In this document: positions 11,238 to 23,679 of the stretch, piece after piece
Position numbering within the stretch: position 1 is the first letter of the stretch
Layout: every line of letters begins with the position of its first letter
Origin: Cynocephalus volans
Lineage: Eukaryota; Chordata; Mammalia; Dermoptera; Cynocephalidae
Direction: 5' to 3'
DNA length: 64,000 nt
Assembly: GCF_027409185.1 (NCBI RefSeq)
Contig: NC_084470.1
Span: 39,917,001 to 39,981,000 of the forward strand
Translations under genes and position numbers: made by a program
The notes under the pieces: generated by a model
Told to the model about the DNA's origin: nothing
The model's database searches: none
Seen by the model: only the letters and a program-made list of their open reading frames with translations

Positions 11238-14200
11238 ACAGGAGTTAAATAATACCTGTCAATAAGTACCCTGAATGTGAATGGATTAAACTTCCCGTTC
11301 AAAAGACACAGACTGATTGATAGGATTAAAAGGCTAGACCCAAGTATACACTGTCTTCAAGAGACCCACTTCGTCTTCAGAGACACACACAGACTAAAAG
11401 TGAAGGGATGGAAAAAACAAATGGAAACAAAAAACAAGTAGGAGTAGCTATTCTTATATGAGATAAAATAGACTTTAAACCAAAAAAGCATAAAAAGAGA
11501 CAAAGAAGGCCACTATATAATGATAAAAGGATCTATCCAGCTAAAAGACATAACAGTCATAAATAAGGATGCACCCAATACTGGAGCACCCAGATATATA
11601 AAGCAAACACTCTCAGACCTAAAGAAAGAAATAGGCACTCATACATTAATAGTGGGCGACCTGAACAACCCTCTCTCAGTACGGGACAGATCTTCCAGGC
11701 AACAAATCAACAAAGAGACACAGGATTTAAACTACACCTTAGACCAACTGGACTTGGCAGATATATACAGAACATTTCACCCAACAGCTAAACAATATAC
11801 TTTCTTCTCATCAGCACATGGAACATTCTCTAGGATAGACCACATATTACATCACAGATCTAGTCACAGCAAATTTTAAAAAATTGAAATCATTCCAACA
11901 ATCTTTTCAGACCACAATGGACTAAAACTGGGAATTAATAACAAGCAAAACTCTGGAAACTATATAAATACATGGAAACTAAACAATAGGCACCTGAATG
12001 ACTGATAGGTCCAAAAAGAAATTAAACAGGAAATCAAAAAATTTCTTGAAACTAATGAAAATAATGACAAATCATACCAAAACCTGGGGGACATTGCAAA
12101 AGCAGTACTAAGAGGGAATTTTATTGCAATAAACACTTACATCAAAAGAAATGAAAGGGTTCAAATAAATGACCTAATGTTACACCTCAAAGAACAAGAA
12201 AAACAACAACAATCCAAACCTAAAGGTAGTAGATGGAAAGAAATAATTAAGACCAGAGCAGAACTAAATGAAATAGAGACCCAAAAAACATTAGAAAAGA
12301 TCAACGAAACAAAAAGTTGTTTTTTTGAGAAGATAAATAAAATAGACAAACCATTAGCTAGGTTAACAAACAACCAAAAAAGAATAGAGAGAAGACCCAA
12401 ATAACAAAAATCAGAAATGAAAAGAGAGACATTACAACCAATACGACAGAAATATGAAGAATCATTAGAGGCTATTATAAACAAATGTATGACAATAAAC
12501 ATGAAAACCTGCAAGATATGGATAAGTTTCTGGACACATACGAACTACCCGGACTGAACCAGGAAGAGACAGAAAACCTGAACAGACCAATAACAGACAA
12601 TGAGATTGAAGCAGTAATCAGCAATCTTCCAACAAAGAAAAGCCCAGGTCTGGATGGCCTTACAGCTGAATTCTATCAAACCTTTAAAGAGGAATTAATA
12701 TCAATTTTCCTCAAACTATTCCAAAAAATTGACACAGAAGCCATTCTCCCAAATTCATTTTATGAGGCCAACATAACTCTGATACCAAAACCAAATAAAG
12801 ACACAACAAAAAAAGAAAACTACAGACCAATATCCTTCATGAACAGAGATGAAAAAATCTTCAACAAAATATTAGTAATCAGAATACACCAAAACATAAA
12901 AAAAAAATATACACTATGATCAAGTGGGAGTCATCCCAGGGATCCAAGGATGGTTCAACATACAAAGGACAATAAATGTGATACATCACATCAACAAACT
13001 CAAAGACAAAGACCATATGATTATCTCAATATATGCTGAAAAAGCATTTGACAAAATTCAAAATCCCTTCATGATGAAGACTCTCAACAAATTAGGCATA
13101 GAAGGAAAGTATCTCAACATGATAAAACCCATCTATGACAAGCTCACCATCAGTATCATTCTGAATGGGGAAAAACTGAATGTTTTCCCTTCAGGAAAGG
13201 AACAAGACAAGGATGCCCACTCCCACCACTTCTATTTAACATAGTACTGGAGACTAGCCAGAGCGATCAGGCAAGAGAAAGAAGTAAAGGGCATCCAAAT
13301 TGGAAAAGATGAAGTCAAACTGTCCCTATTTGCAGATGACATGATACTATATATAGAAAAACCTAAAAACTCTATCAAAAACCTCCTAGAGCTGGTTAAT
13401 AATTTCAGTAATATTACAGGATGCAAAATAAATGCCCCTAAATCAGTTTCATTTATATTCTCTAATAATGAACTAACAGAAAGAGAAATCAAGAAATTAA
13501 GCCCATTTACAACAGTCATGAAAAAAACCCCACCTAGGAATCAATTTAACCAAGGAGGTGAAAGATCTCTACAATGAGAACTACAAACCACTACTGAAAG
13601 AAATTAAAGAAGACACAAAAAGATGGAAAGACTTTCTATGCTCTTGGTTTGGAAGAATTAACATTGTGAAAATGTCTATACCCAAAGTGATCTACTGATT
13701 CAATGCAATCCCCATCAAAATACCAATCACATTCTTCACAGAAATGGAAAAAAACAATCTTAACATTCATATGGAACAACAAAACATCCCAAATAGCTAA
13801 AGCAATCCTGAGCAAAAAATAAAGCTGGAGGCATAACACTATGTGACTTATACTATAAAGCTATAGTAACCAAGACAGCTTGGTACTGGCATAAAAATAG
13901 ACAGACCAGTGGAGCAGAATAGAGAACCCAGAAATCACTCCTCAGGCTTACAGCCATCTGATATTGGACAAAGGCAACAATAACCTACATTGAGGAAAAG
14001 ACTGCCTCTTCAATAAGTGGTGCTAGGAAAATTGGATATCCATATGCAGAAGAATGAAACTAGACATGCATCTCTCACCATATATAAAATCAACTCAAAC
14101 TGGATTAAAGACTTAAGTATAAGACCTGAAACTGTAAAATTACTGAGGGAAAATATAGGTGAAAGACTTTAGGAAATAGGTCAGGGCAAAGACTTTATGT

Positions 14201-15000
14201 ACATCAGCCTGAAAGCACAAGCAGCAAAAGAAAAAATAAACAAATGGGACTATATCAAACTAAAAAGCTTCTGCGCAGCAAAGAAGACAATTAACAGAGT
14301 GGAATGACAACATACAGAGTGGGAAGAAATTTTTGCTAACTATGCATCTGACAAGGGATTAATATCCCTAATATACAAGGATTTACACAGTAAAAAACCA
14401 AATAACTCAATTAAAAAATGGGCAAAGGAGCTGAACAAACATTTTTCAAAGGAAGACATACAAATGGCCAACAGGTACATGAAAAATGCTCAACATCACT
14501 AGTCATCAGGGAAATGCAAATTAAAACTACATTCAGATATCACCTCACCCCAGTTAAACTGGCTATAATTAAAAAGATGGAGAAAAACAAATGCTAGTGA
14601 GGATGTGGAGAGAAAGGAATGCTCTTCCAGTCTTGGTGGGACTGTAAATTAGTACAACCACTACAGAAAACAGTATGGAGGTTTCTCAAACAACTACAGA
14701 TAGATCTTCCATACGATCCAGCAATTCCACTTCTGGTTATATACACAAAGGAATGGAAATCATCATGTAGAAGAGATACCTGCACGACCATGTTCATTGC
14801 AGCTCTGTTTACAATAAGCCAATCTATGGAACCAACCTAAATTTCCATTGATGGGCGATTGGGTAAGGAAAATGTGGTATATATACACCACGGAATATTA
14901 CTGTGCCATAAAAAAGAATGAAATTCTCCCATTTACAACAACATGGATGAGCTTGGAGAAACTTGCATTGAGTGAAATAAGCAAAGCACAGAGGGATAAA
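11236..15000 (+). pseudogene. LINE-1 ORF2 remnant (endonuclease and reverse transcriptase)
   Basis: The frame opens at ATG 11236 ('atgacaggagtt') but meets TAA at codon 6. Open pieces are: 11520-11879, carrying the apurinic-type endonuclease region with an 'HGTFSRIDHIL' motif; 12485-12919, entering the reverse transcriptase with 'KKSPGLDG' and 'LIPKPNKD'; 12924-13244; and 13341-13577. The catalytic 'FADDM' motif is readable near 13331. Frameshifts separate the pieces and the C-terminal region is heavily mutated, so the copy is inactive. The 3' limit is approximate. Confidence 0.85.
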
Positions 15001-15370
15001 TACCTCATATACTCATAAATGGGAGCTAAGAGAGAAAGAAGGAAGGAAAGAAAGAAAACAGTGGTGTGTTGGACTTGCAGAGAGAGCAAACCTAGGGATA
15101 CAAAGTTGAGGTGGGGAAAAGGGGATGGGGAGGGAGATCGGGGATAATTGGGTGCGGGACTCAGGTTATAACCGCAATTTGTGGTAATGGGCATGCTGCC
15201 AGTATGGATCTGGCCATCACATCTTGGGCTTGAGTGGTGACAATCAGCTTTGTATTTCATGAGTATTCATAACCAATAAGTAAGTAAATAAATAAAAGGA
15301 TATATTCTGAGTGAGCACTTACAATAATGTAACTCAAAGACAAATCTGTTGTCACAGAAAGCTCCAGGAT

Positions 15371-15544
15371 CTCTACGATGATTTTTTTTTTTTTTTTTTT
15401 GTCGTTTTTTTGTGACCGGCACTCAGCCAGTGAGTGCACCGGTCAGTCCTATATAGGATCCGAACCCGCGGCGGGAGCGTCGCCGTGCTCCCAGCGCAGC
15501 ACTCTACCAAGTGCGCCACGGGCTCGGCCCTCTACGATGATTTT
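15371..15544 (-). mobile_element. young tRNA-derived SINE with a perfect 15-bp target-site duplication
   Basis: The element (about 15386-15529) lies on the minus strand and ends in a T-run on the plus strand. Read in its own direction it starts gggccgagcccgtggcgcac, with an A-box-like 'tggcgcacttgg' and a near-perfect B box 'ggttcggatcc', then 'tatataggactgaccggtg'. The direct repeat ctctacgatgatttt occurs at 15371-15385 and 15530-15544 without mismatch, so insertion is recent. Its left unit differs from the tRNA-Ile-like SINE at 1306, pointing to a second subfamily. Confidence 0.9.
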
Positions 15545-15894
15545 AAGAGGCACATGAGCAGTGTTCTGATAACAGTAAATGCTGTTAATTGTACCAACTT
15601 TAATGAGGTAGACTATATTTGCTTTAGGATTAACTCTCAGTATTTAAATTACATACAGAATTGTTATTACTTAAGCTATGAATATTCTACAAGAGACAAA
15701 ATTTTAAAGTTTAATAAATGTGTTAAAAGCTAAAAATCTAACTAGATTATGACTCAAGACAAATTCAAATTTATAATGAAGGCAACTTGCATTCAACTGG
15801 TGAATCTAGGTGAAGAGAATATGGGTATTTATATACTTTCATTCAACTTTTTGTAGGCTGAGAATTATTTAAAATTATAATAAGAGGGTTGGTG

Positions 15895-16847
15895 GTTAAA
15901 ATCAGGACTATGCTAAGAATGCCAGCCTTTGCCGTTCTTTTCAACGTTATTCTATAGGTAAGAAAAAGTGAAAAAAGATTTGAAAGGAAGAAACAAACTG
16001 TTGTTATTCACAGATACATAGAATCCAAAACAATCCACAGAGAAATTTTAAGAATTAATCAGGTAATATAGCAATATGTCTGGATATAAGGCCAATTGCA
16101 TCTCTGTATACCAATAAGCTTTAAAATGTAGTTTAAATGATATGACTTAAAATAGCGACAAAAATATAAATACGAGTAAATTTAATAAGAGATGCACAAG
16201 ACATTTATGGAGAAAAATTTAAAACTTATGGAAAGAAGTTTAAAAAGATCTACAATGAAAAAATTCTATATTCAGGAACAGAAAGATCTAACATCATAAA
16301 AATGCCAGTTCTTCCCAGATTTATGTACAGATTCAATGCAATCTTGATTTAAAAATATAATCAGTGGGGCTGTCCAGTTAGCTCAGTTGGTTAGAGTGTG
16401 GTGCTGATAACACCAAAGTCCAGAGTTCAATCCCTTTACCGATCAGCTCAAAATGAATAAACTATATATTTATGTATATAAATATTTAAATAAATATATT
16501 TATTATATTTATATAATAAATATTTATATGTTATACTTACATATATAAATGCAATCCAAATGTTTAAACAAGTGAATGAATATACAAATTTATATACATA
16601 CACACATATATACATACATACATACATGTGTATATATATATATATATATATATAATCAGAGCTTTTTGAAGAAATCAACAAGGTGACTCCAAAATTTATA
16701 TGGAGAAGGGCCAATACTAGCCAAGACACTAGTGAAACAGAAAAGGGTGGAAGGAGAATGACTAGTACTATTTAGCAAGAAGATTTACTAAAGAGTTGTA
16801 GTAATTAAGATAGCCCACGGATAGAAAGACAAAGAGATCAGAATCCA
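15895..16847 (+). mobile_element. old LINE-1 ORF2 fragment, interrupted by a SINE and AT-rich repeats
   Basis: Decayed ORF2-like text runs through 15895-16366 and again at about 16660-16847 ('aaatttatatggagaagggcca', 'taattaagatagcccacgg'). The gap holds a SINE (16367-16448) and a TA/CA-rich low-complexity tract (about 16450-16655). Confidence 0.7.
16367..16448 (+). mobile_element. single-unit tRNA-Ile-derived SINE
   Basis: About 80 bases follow a tRNA-Ile plan: 'ttagctcagttggttagagtgtggtgctgataacacc', then a B-box-like 'agttcaatccc', then 'tttaccgatca'. The acceptor stem no longer pairs and the element lies in a repeat nest, so it is a retroposed SINE, not a working tRNA gene. Confidence 0.85.
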
Positions 16848-17046
16848 TAGTCACGCATCACATAACGACGTTTTAGTCAAGAACGGACTGCATATACGAA
16901 GGTTGCCGGAGCTATAGGCTAGGTGTGTAGTAGGCTACACCATGTGGTCTTGTGTGAGTACACTCTATGATGTTTGAACAAGAACTAAATCATCTAATGA
17001 CGCATTTCTCAGAATGTGGCCTTGTCATTAAGTTAAGCATCGCTGA
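16848..17046. mobile_element. ancient DNA-transposon remnant
   Basis: I recognise a widespread mammalian DNA-transposon text: 'catcacataacgacgtttt', 'ctacaccatgtgg', 'gagtacactctatgatgttt', 'aatgacgcatttctcagaatgtggcc', ending 'taagttaagcatcgc'. The outer ends are roughly inverted. I am not sure of the family name, so none is given. Confidence 0.7.
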
Positions 17047-17579
17047 ACAGTTGGAGGTCCTGGTAATATTGGTTATCCGAAGGGTGGAGGGAAGAAATTT
17101 GATCCCTGTATGCTCCAGGAAGGGACGCAACAATATCTCCCATCCCACATGCTCTTCCAAAATCTTGACACTCTCCTTTGAACCTGCATGGGCCTTTGAG
17201 ACAGCCTCAACCAACAGAGTGCAGAGGAAGAGGCACTATGTGACTTCCAAGACAAAATCATAAAATTGATGTAGCATCTGTCTAGCATGCTGTCTCTCTC
17301 TGCCTCTCTCTTTCTCTGTCTTTCTCTGCATGTGACAACTCTTACAATGATTAACTGCTAACAGATGAAAATTGGCTACGAAGTAAAAAAGTGATTAATT
17401 TGAGACTAACTAATATAATCAAAAGCTCAACTCATTTCTTTTTTTTTGTTTCTCAATTTTTTTCTTTTTAAGGTGGAGTGAGGCAAAGGCATAAAACCAT
17501 TTTAAATATCAAAATTTCCCCAAAACTTGGCCAAAGATTATTTGCGGGTGGAGTGGGGAAAGAGGATAGTAAAATACCA
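17047..17579. other. intergenic DNA, no gene recognised
   Basis: Unassigned sequence. A pyrimidine-rich (CT)n-like patch lies at about 17286-17330. The 98-codon open frame at 16967-17263 begins inside the adjacent transposon and shows no domain. Confidence 0.5.
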
Positions 17580-18055
17580 TAGAGTTATTGAGGTCAAAAC
17601 AGTAATTCCATAAATATAATAGCTGCAAATTGGAAGCTACCAATAAAAAAGCTGGAAGCTACTAGATCAGTATGTTATGATATATTAACACAATGAGCGG
17701 GAATTATCTACAACTTTATACAAAACATATATACTATTGAGTGAACAAAAGCATATATTGAATAAAAAAAGCCAGGTGAAAAAGAGAACATATTACACTT
17801 TTTCATTTACATAAAGTACAAGAACAGGTGATATGAGTCTATGCTATTAGATTCATCAGGGTAGGTGGTTACCCTTGAGGTTGGAAGGAACTAGAAAGGA
17901 GCATGGGGGTATTTCCTGGGTGCTGTTAATCTTCTGTTTCTTGAACAGATTACACAAGACTGTTGCTTGTGAAAAAATATAGCGAGCCATGAATTTATAT
18001 GTATACTTCTCTGAATGTATAATTACATTTAAATATAAAGTTTTTTAGAAGCTAG
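17580..18055 (+). mobile_element. old LINE-1 3'-end fragment
   Basis: The text resembles L1M 3' UTRs: 'ggtaggtggttacccttgagg', a G-rich stretch, 'tgctgttaatcttctgtttcttgaac', 'gagccatgaatttatatgtatacttc', and an A-rich end. Confidence 0.7.
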
Positions 18056-18224
18056 AAGAAAATATTTGCAATGTTTATGTTCAGCAAATTACACATAAAG
18101 AGTTATTACAAATAGATAATAAAAAGAAAATTACATAATAGAAGAAAACAGGCTAAGGCTATAAATACACATTTTACAGAGGAGGAATGCCAATGGGTAA
18201 TACATGTATGAAGAGCCGTTTTCC

Positions 18225-18440
18225 TAAAATCCTGGGCTCTGGTGTTAGAAATGTGGGATCTAAAACCTGGCCATGTGGCCTAGGGAAAAATTACTTAATC
18301 TGTCTAAACATCAGTGTCCTCCTCTATAAAATGGAGATAATGATGGTAATTACTTTGTAGGGTTATAAGTGTTAATTGATAAAAGACATATAACATTTTC
18401 AGAACTATTTCTGCCACATAGTAAGTGCACAGTAAAGGAC
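18225..18440 (+). mobile_element. MIR SINE
   Basis: MIR-like order: 'atgtggcctagggaaaaattacttaatctgtc', 'tcctcctctataaaatggagataatgatgg', 'gccacatagtaagtgcacagtaaa'. Divergent and ancient. Confidence 0.88.
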
Positions 18441-18519
18441 AATAGCCTTAAGAGGAGGATGAGTAGATGTAGGAGAAGTACCACCAATATGAAAGAAGAA
18501 AAAAGAAATCTAAAAGGAA

Positions 18520-19150
18520 GCACCATTTTTTATCCATTAGATTGGCAAAGCTTAAAAGGCTGATGGCATGCAAATTGTGGGCAAACAGACACTCATATGT
18601 CTTTGGTGGAAGTAACAATTGCTACCTCATTTTAGAAAGTATCTCTATATAATATGATTAAAAAGAATTTTTAAGCTTTTGACATAATGATTCCATGTTG
18701 GAAATACATCATACGAAAATAAATGAATATTAATTACTCTGGTAATTTTTATGTGAGCAAACTTTTTGAAAAGATTAACACACACCAATATTGAAATAAT
18801 TTTAAAAGGAAACTTGAGAGGGAGGGAATGAATAGACAGAGTAGTGAAAATACTCTGTATGATACTATATATATATATAAAATGTTGAATACATGTTATT
18901 ATACATTTGTCCAAACCCAGAGAATGTACACCACCAAGACTGAATCCAGACATAAATTATGGACTTTGGGTAATTATGGTGTGTTAATGTAGGTTCATCA
19001 GTTGTAACAAATGGACTTCTCTGGTGAGGGATGTTGGTAAAGGGAGGGAGAGGGGACATGCATGTGGTATGGCAGGCGGTATATGGGAAACCTCTCCCTA
19101 CCTCCCAATTTTGCTGTCAGCCTCAAACTTTTCTAAAAAAAATAAGGACT
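18520..19150 (+). mobile_element. old LINE-1 3' fragments
   Basis: Two stretches resemble L1M ORF2 end and 3' UTR: 18520-18860 ('cattagattggcaaagcttaaaaggctgat') and 18890-19150 ('gtaattatggtgtgttaatgtaggttcatcagttgtaacaaatgg', ending 'cctcaaacttttctaaaaaaaataagga'). Boundaries are approximate. Confidence 0.7.
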
Positions 19151-19224
19151 TAAAAAATGAAACTTAGAAAATGTGGTTAAGAATGTGAAAAGAAAAGAAG
19201 GAAAGAAAAATCTCCCTTAGGCCT

Positions 19225-19600
19225 TCCCACTGTTTTAGGGTTGAGTCTAAACTCCATAATGACACAAAAGGCCCTGCTTTCTTCTCCAGTTTAATTCCTA
19301 AACTTGCCATCCCACATCCTGGATGACTGGCCATATTGGATTTCTTCCACTTCCACATCTATACCATATGATCTTACATATCTGGGCCTTTGCATGTGCT
19401 ATTTCTTTCCATGAAAACATCCCTTACAAACAACCCTACTGCCCTTCACCTGAGTCTTTGTCTGGGTCTCAACTTAGATGTCTTTCCATCCGGAAAACCT
19501 TTTGTGATCTGCTTCCTCTATCACTTCCACCCCGTCTCACCTTTCACTCTTCCCCTGTGCTTCTGTAATGCCTTGATCTTCACATATCATAGTATCTCTT
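19225..19600 (+). mobile_element. L2 LINE fragment
   Basis: L2-like text: 'catcccacatcctggatg', 'gggcctttgcatgtgctatttctttccatgaaaac', 'cacctgagtctttgtctgggtctcaacttagatgtc', 'ccttttgtgatctgc'. The order matches the L2 ORF2-3' UTR region. Confidence 0.75.
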
Positions 19601-22480
19601 GAATCCCTCAGTGGTTTTAATTTACATTTCCTTAATTATTAGTGATGTTGAACATCTTTTCATGAGCTTGTCATCCATATATCTTCTTTGGTGATGTGTC
19701 TGTTTAATTATTTTGCCCATTTTTAAAATCGAGTTGTGTGTTTTCTTGAGTTTTGAGTGTTCTTTATATATTCTGGATTCAAGTCCTTTATCAAATATTT
19801 TCTCCCATTCCGTGATTTGTCGTTTCATTCTCTTAACAACGTTTTCAAAGAGCATAAGTTCTTACTGTCGGTAAAGTCAATTTATCAGTTTTTTCATATG
19901 GATAGTGCATTTGGTATCAGACCTTAGAAATCTTTGCCTTACCAAAAATCACAAAGCTTTTCTCCTGCTTTCTTTTATGAATTTCACAGTATTAGGTTTT
20001 ACATTTAAGTCTATCATTTAAGTTTATTCTCCTGTTTTCTTCTACAAATTTTACAGTATTAGGTTTTACATTTAGGTCTATCTACTCCAAGCTGATATTT
20101 CTATATGATGTGAGGTATGGATTGCATATGGATATCCAATTGTTTCAATACCATTTGTTTAAAAGACTACATTTTCTCCACTGAATTGCTTTTGCACCTT
20201 TGTTGGAAGTCAGTTGTGAGGCTTACATCCAGACATGATATTCGGTTTCATTGGTCTATTTGTCTATCTTTATGCCAATTGCATACTGTCTTTCTTGATT
20301 AGTGTAACTTTACAACAGATCTTGAAGATAGATAATGTAAGTCCTCCAACTTTGGCTTTTTTTTTTCCTCCAAAGCTTTTTTGGCTATTCTACGTCTTTT
20401 CCATTTCCAGAAGAATTTTAGAATCAGCTTGCTAATTTCAAAAAAAAAAAAAAAAAGCCTTTTGAGATTTGTAACGAACTAAATTCATATTTCAACTTCA
20501 GAAAAATTTATTTCTTAACAATACTAAGCCTTCTGACTTATGAACACTATATCTGTATATAGCTTCCTATTTATTTAGGTCTTCTTTCATCTCAGCAATA
20601 TTTTGTAGCTTTCAGAGTATAGGTCTTTCACATCTTTTGTAAGGTCTATACCTAAGCATTTTACATTTTTGACACTATTATTAATAGTATTTTAATTTCA
20701 ATTTCTAATTGTTTGTGGCTAATATATAAAAAGTATTGCCTTTTGTATATTGATCTTGTATTTTACAACCCTACTAAAAGTATGTATTAGTTACAATGGT
20801 ATTTTTATAGAATTTTTCCTGTAGATGATACATTATCTACAAATGAACAGTTTTACTTCTACTTTTCTAATCTGGAAGCCTTTTATTGCTTTTTGTTTCC
20901 TTATTGCACTGGCTAGAACCTCCAAAATAATGTTGCGTAGAAATAGTGAAGGAAGACATCCTCATCTTGCTTCTCATTTTAGGGGAAAATCATTCCATCT
21001 TTCATCATTAAGTATGAAGTTAGTTCTAGGTTTTTCACAGATGCCCTTTATAGGTTGAGGGAATTCTATTTCCACTTTGCTGAGGGTTTTTGCCAGGAAT
21101 GAATGTTTTATTTTGTCATATGTTTTTCTGCATCTATGGAGACAATCATGGTTTTTCATTTCTAGTCTGTTAACATGGTGAATTACAATGATTGATTTTG
21201 GAATGTTACATCAATCTGGGATAAATCTGTTATTAGGTACATAAGTGCTTAGGATTGTTATGACCTCTTGGTAAATTTATACCATTATTATTAAATGACA
21301 GATTATATTTTTTACTGTAAAATCTACTTTGATATTAATATAGTTTATGTAGCTTTCTTGTGATTAGTATTAGCATATCTTTTTAAATCTTTTTAATTTT
21401 AAACTATGCATGCTTTATATTTAAAGTGGGTTTCTTATAGGCAGCACATAGTTGGTTCCTGCTTTTTAATCCAATAAAATCTCTGAATTTTAATTCAGGT
21501 GTATAAACCATCTACATTAAATGTGATTATTGATATAGTTGGGTTTAAATCTACTACATTGTTATCCATTTTCTATTTATCCGATATGTTCTTTGTTTCT
21601 TTGTTTTTCTTCTTGTGCCTACTTTGGGTTAAATTATTTTTTTATGATTTTATTTTACCTCTTTTCTTGGTTTATTAGCTATGATTCTTTGCTGTGCTAT
21701 TGTAGTGGTTTCTTTAGGATTTCTAGTAAATGCCTTTAATTTATCACAGTTTACCTGCAAGTGACATTACACCACTTGATGCATGGCATATGAACTTACA
21801 ATAATACTCTTCCATTTCTCCCCCCTCAGCCCTTGTGTTATAGTTGTCATATAATTTACTTCTTGGTACGTTATAAGCACTGCAATAGCTTGTTATTATT
21901 TTCGCCTTAAATAGTCGATTTTCTTTTAAAGATATTTAAAAAATAAGAAAACCTTCTTTTATATTTATTTCAGTGCTCTTCATTCCTATATATAGATCCA
22001 GATTTCCATTTGGTATCATTTTCCTTCTGCCTAAAGCATTTCTTTTAACTTTCTTGTAGTGCAGGTCTGCTGGTAATAAATTCTTACAGCTTTTGTATGT
22101 TTGAAAAAGTATTTCACCATTGTTTTCAAAAGGTATTTTCCTTGGGTATAGAACTCTGGGTTGATAGTTTTATTCTTTCAGTACTTTGAAGATGGTGTTT
22201 CACTGTCACCTGGCTTATTTATTTTTTGCTCTTATTTTATCTTTCTTCCTTTGTACATAATGTCTTTTTTTCCTCCTGACTGCTTTTATATCTTTCTCTT
22301 TATCACTGGTTTTAAGCGATTTGATTAAGATGAGCCTTGGTATAGTTTTCTTCATGTTTCTTGTGATTGGATTCATTGAGTTCTTTGGATTCGCAGATTT
22401 ATAATTTTCCTTAAATTTGAAAATTTTTGTCCATTACTTTTTCAAATATCTTTTATGTACCCTTCTTATGTATGTTAGGC
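19601..22480 (-). mobile_element. long, old LINE-1 fragment
   Basis: Read on the minus strand this is decayed L1 ORF2 (for example the reverse of 'aagtcctttatcaaatattttctcccattc' and 'gatgttgaacatcttttcatg'). It continues near 22300-22470 into text typical of L1/HAL1 5' parts ('gatttgattaagatgagccttggtatagttttcttcatg'). Frequent stops and indels mark it as ancient. Confidence 0.75.
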
Positions 22481-22689
22481 TGCTTGAAATTGCCCCATGG
22501 ATCACTGAAGCTCTGTTCTTTTTTTTTTTTTTTCGAGCTTTTAATTTTTTGTTTTATTTTACACAGTTTTGTGGAGTGAGCAGGACTAAAGCTATGTTGG
22601 GACCTAAACCCAAATGGGCTTTAAAAGGTTTTAAAAGGACAGTTTTTTCCTTGGCATGCATTTCTCTAACTTCCTTCTTTCCACATAGT

Positions 22690-23165
22690 TATTTAATATT
22701 TTGAACCTTGCTTATGGGGCAAGGTGACATTACTTACATCAATTAAAGTTGTTTTTTAGTCAGCCTGAAACTGCAGACTTGCAAGGAGGCACATACTATC
22801 TAGACCCTAAGAAACCAAGGAAGACATCAGTAAAGCTATGCTGATTCCACCCCTCCAGCAGGACTCTGAAATAACAGCAAAGATAGGAGCAGAAACCAGA
22901 CGGAGTCTTGGCAAGACCTAGCACCTGGCTCCTTGCACAGGGCCCCCATGGCTCACGTCCCCCTCCCTCCTGCTTTTCATTTCCCACGTTCCATTCTCTT
23001 ATCCCCGTCTTAAAAAAACCCTCAGTAAATCTGAGTCTTGGAGATGGCTTTAGTCTGGCCATTCTCCTGCAGGTTTACCGGAGAGATGGGTTAGCCCAAT
23101 ATCTGTCCTCAGGTCACTGATATTCCTGAATAAAAGTTGACTTCTATTTTCACCAACATTTGACT
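22690..23165 (+). mobile_element. LTR of ERV1 type (degenerate solo LTR)
   Basis: The region ends with a poly(A)-signal-like 'aataaaagtt' at about 23131, then 'cttttgagtagtttgttttcaaaagtgggcagg' and 'aaattttggtgagccaagccaggagc'. This resembles the LTR end and primer-binding leader of ERV1-class elements. The upstream 'taaaaaaaccctcagtaaatctgagtcttgg' looks like a promoter region. No gag, pol or env remains. Class is recalled from text similarity, the family is unknown and the ends are approximate. Confidence 0.6.
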
Positions 23166-23679
23166 TTTGAGTAGTTTGTTTTCAAAAGTGGGCAGGTAGC
23201 CAGACCAGGGCCCAATAACAAATTTTGGTGAGCCAAGCCAGGAGCTGAGTGGCCCCCATAACAGTGTATATCGCTATGCTTTTTCAAATTCACTAATCTT
23301 TTCTTCTGCAGTGTATAATATGCCATTAATCGCATTAGTGTATTTTTCATTGCAGACATTGTAGTTTCACCTCTAAAAGTTCAATTTGGGTCTTTTAAAA
23401 TATCACCCAGAGCTTCTAGATATCTGAACATGTGAAGGTTCCCAGAGGGTGGCGTGCCCAGAGAGGTCACGGAAGCTCAGCATCCCTTCTCACATGCTTT
23501 GCCCTGAGCATTTCTTCATCTGTATCCTTTATTATAAGCTGGTAAGTTTCTGGAAGCTGAGACGTTCGGGCAGACTCCGTGTCTGGTTAGGGCCCACTTT
23601 CTCGCAGATAGCCATCTTATCACCACACATAACCAAAGAGGTAAATGGTTTCTCTTTCTCTGTCTCTCTTGGGCCTCTT

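Larger units (their letters stand above)
9778..15297 (+). mobile_element. nearly full-length LINE-1 retrotransposon, broken ORFs, with target-site duplication
   Basis: A 5.5-kb LINE-1 lies between copies of ggatatattct at 9767-9777 and 15298-15308. The 5' UTR starts with about three imperfect copies of an 80-bp unit containing 'aggtgagctgagaccca' and 'gctcagtctaaggc'. An ORF1 remnant, an ORF2 remnant with endonuclease and reverse-transcriptase parts, and a 3' UTR ending in an A-rich 'taagtaaataaataaaa' tail follow in order. L1 normally copies itself by target-primed reverse transcription. This copy is dead because stops and frameshifts occur in both ORFs, including a stop six codons into ORF2. 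Confidence 0.93.

Noticed and set aside
16367-16448. A functional tRNA-Ile gene
   Set aside because: The cloverleaf is degraded, the 3' end runs into SINE tail sequence, and sister copies occur throughout the window as SINEs. The same applies to 43193-43276.
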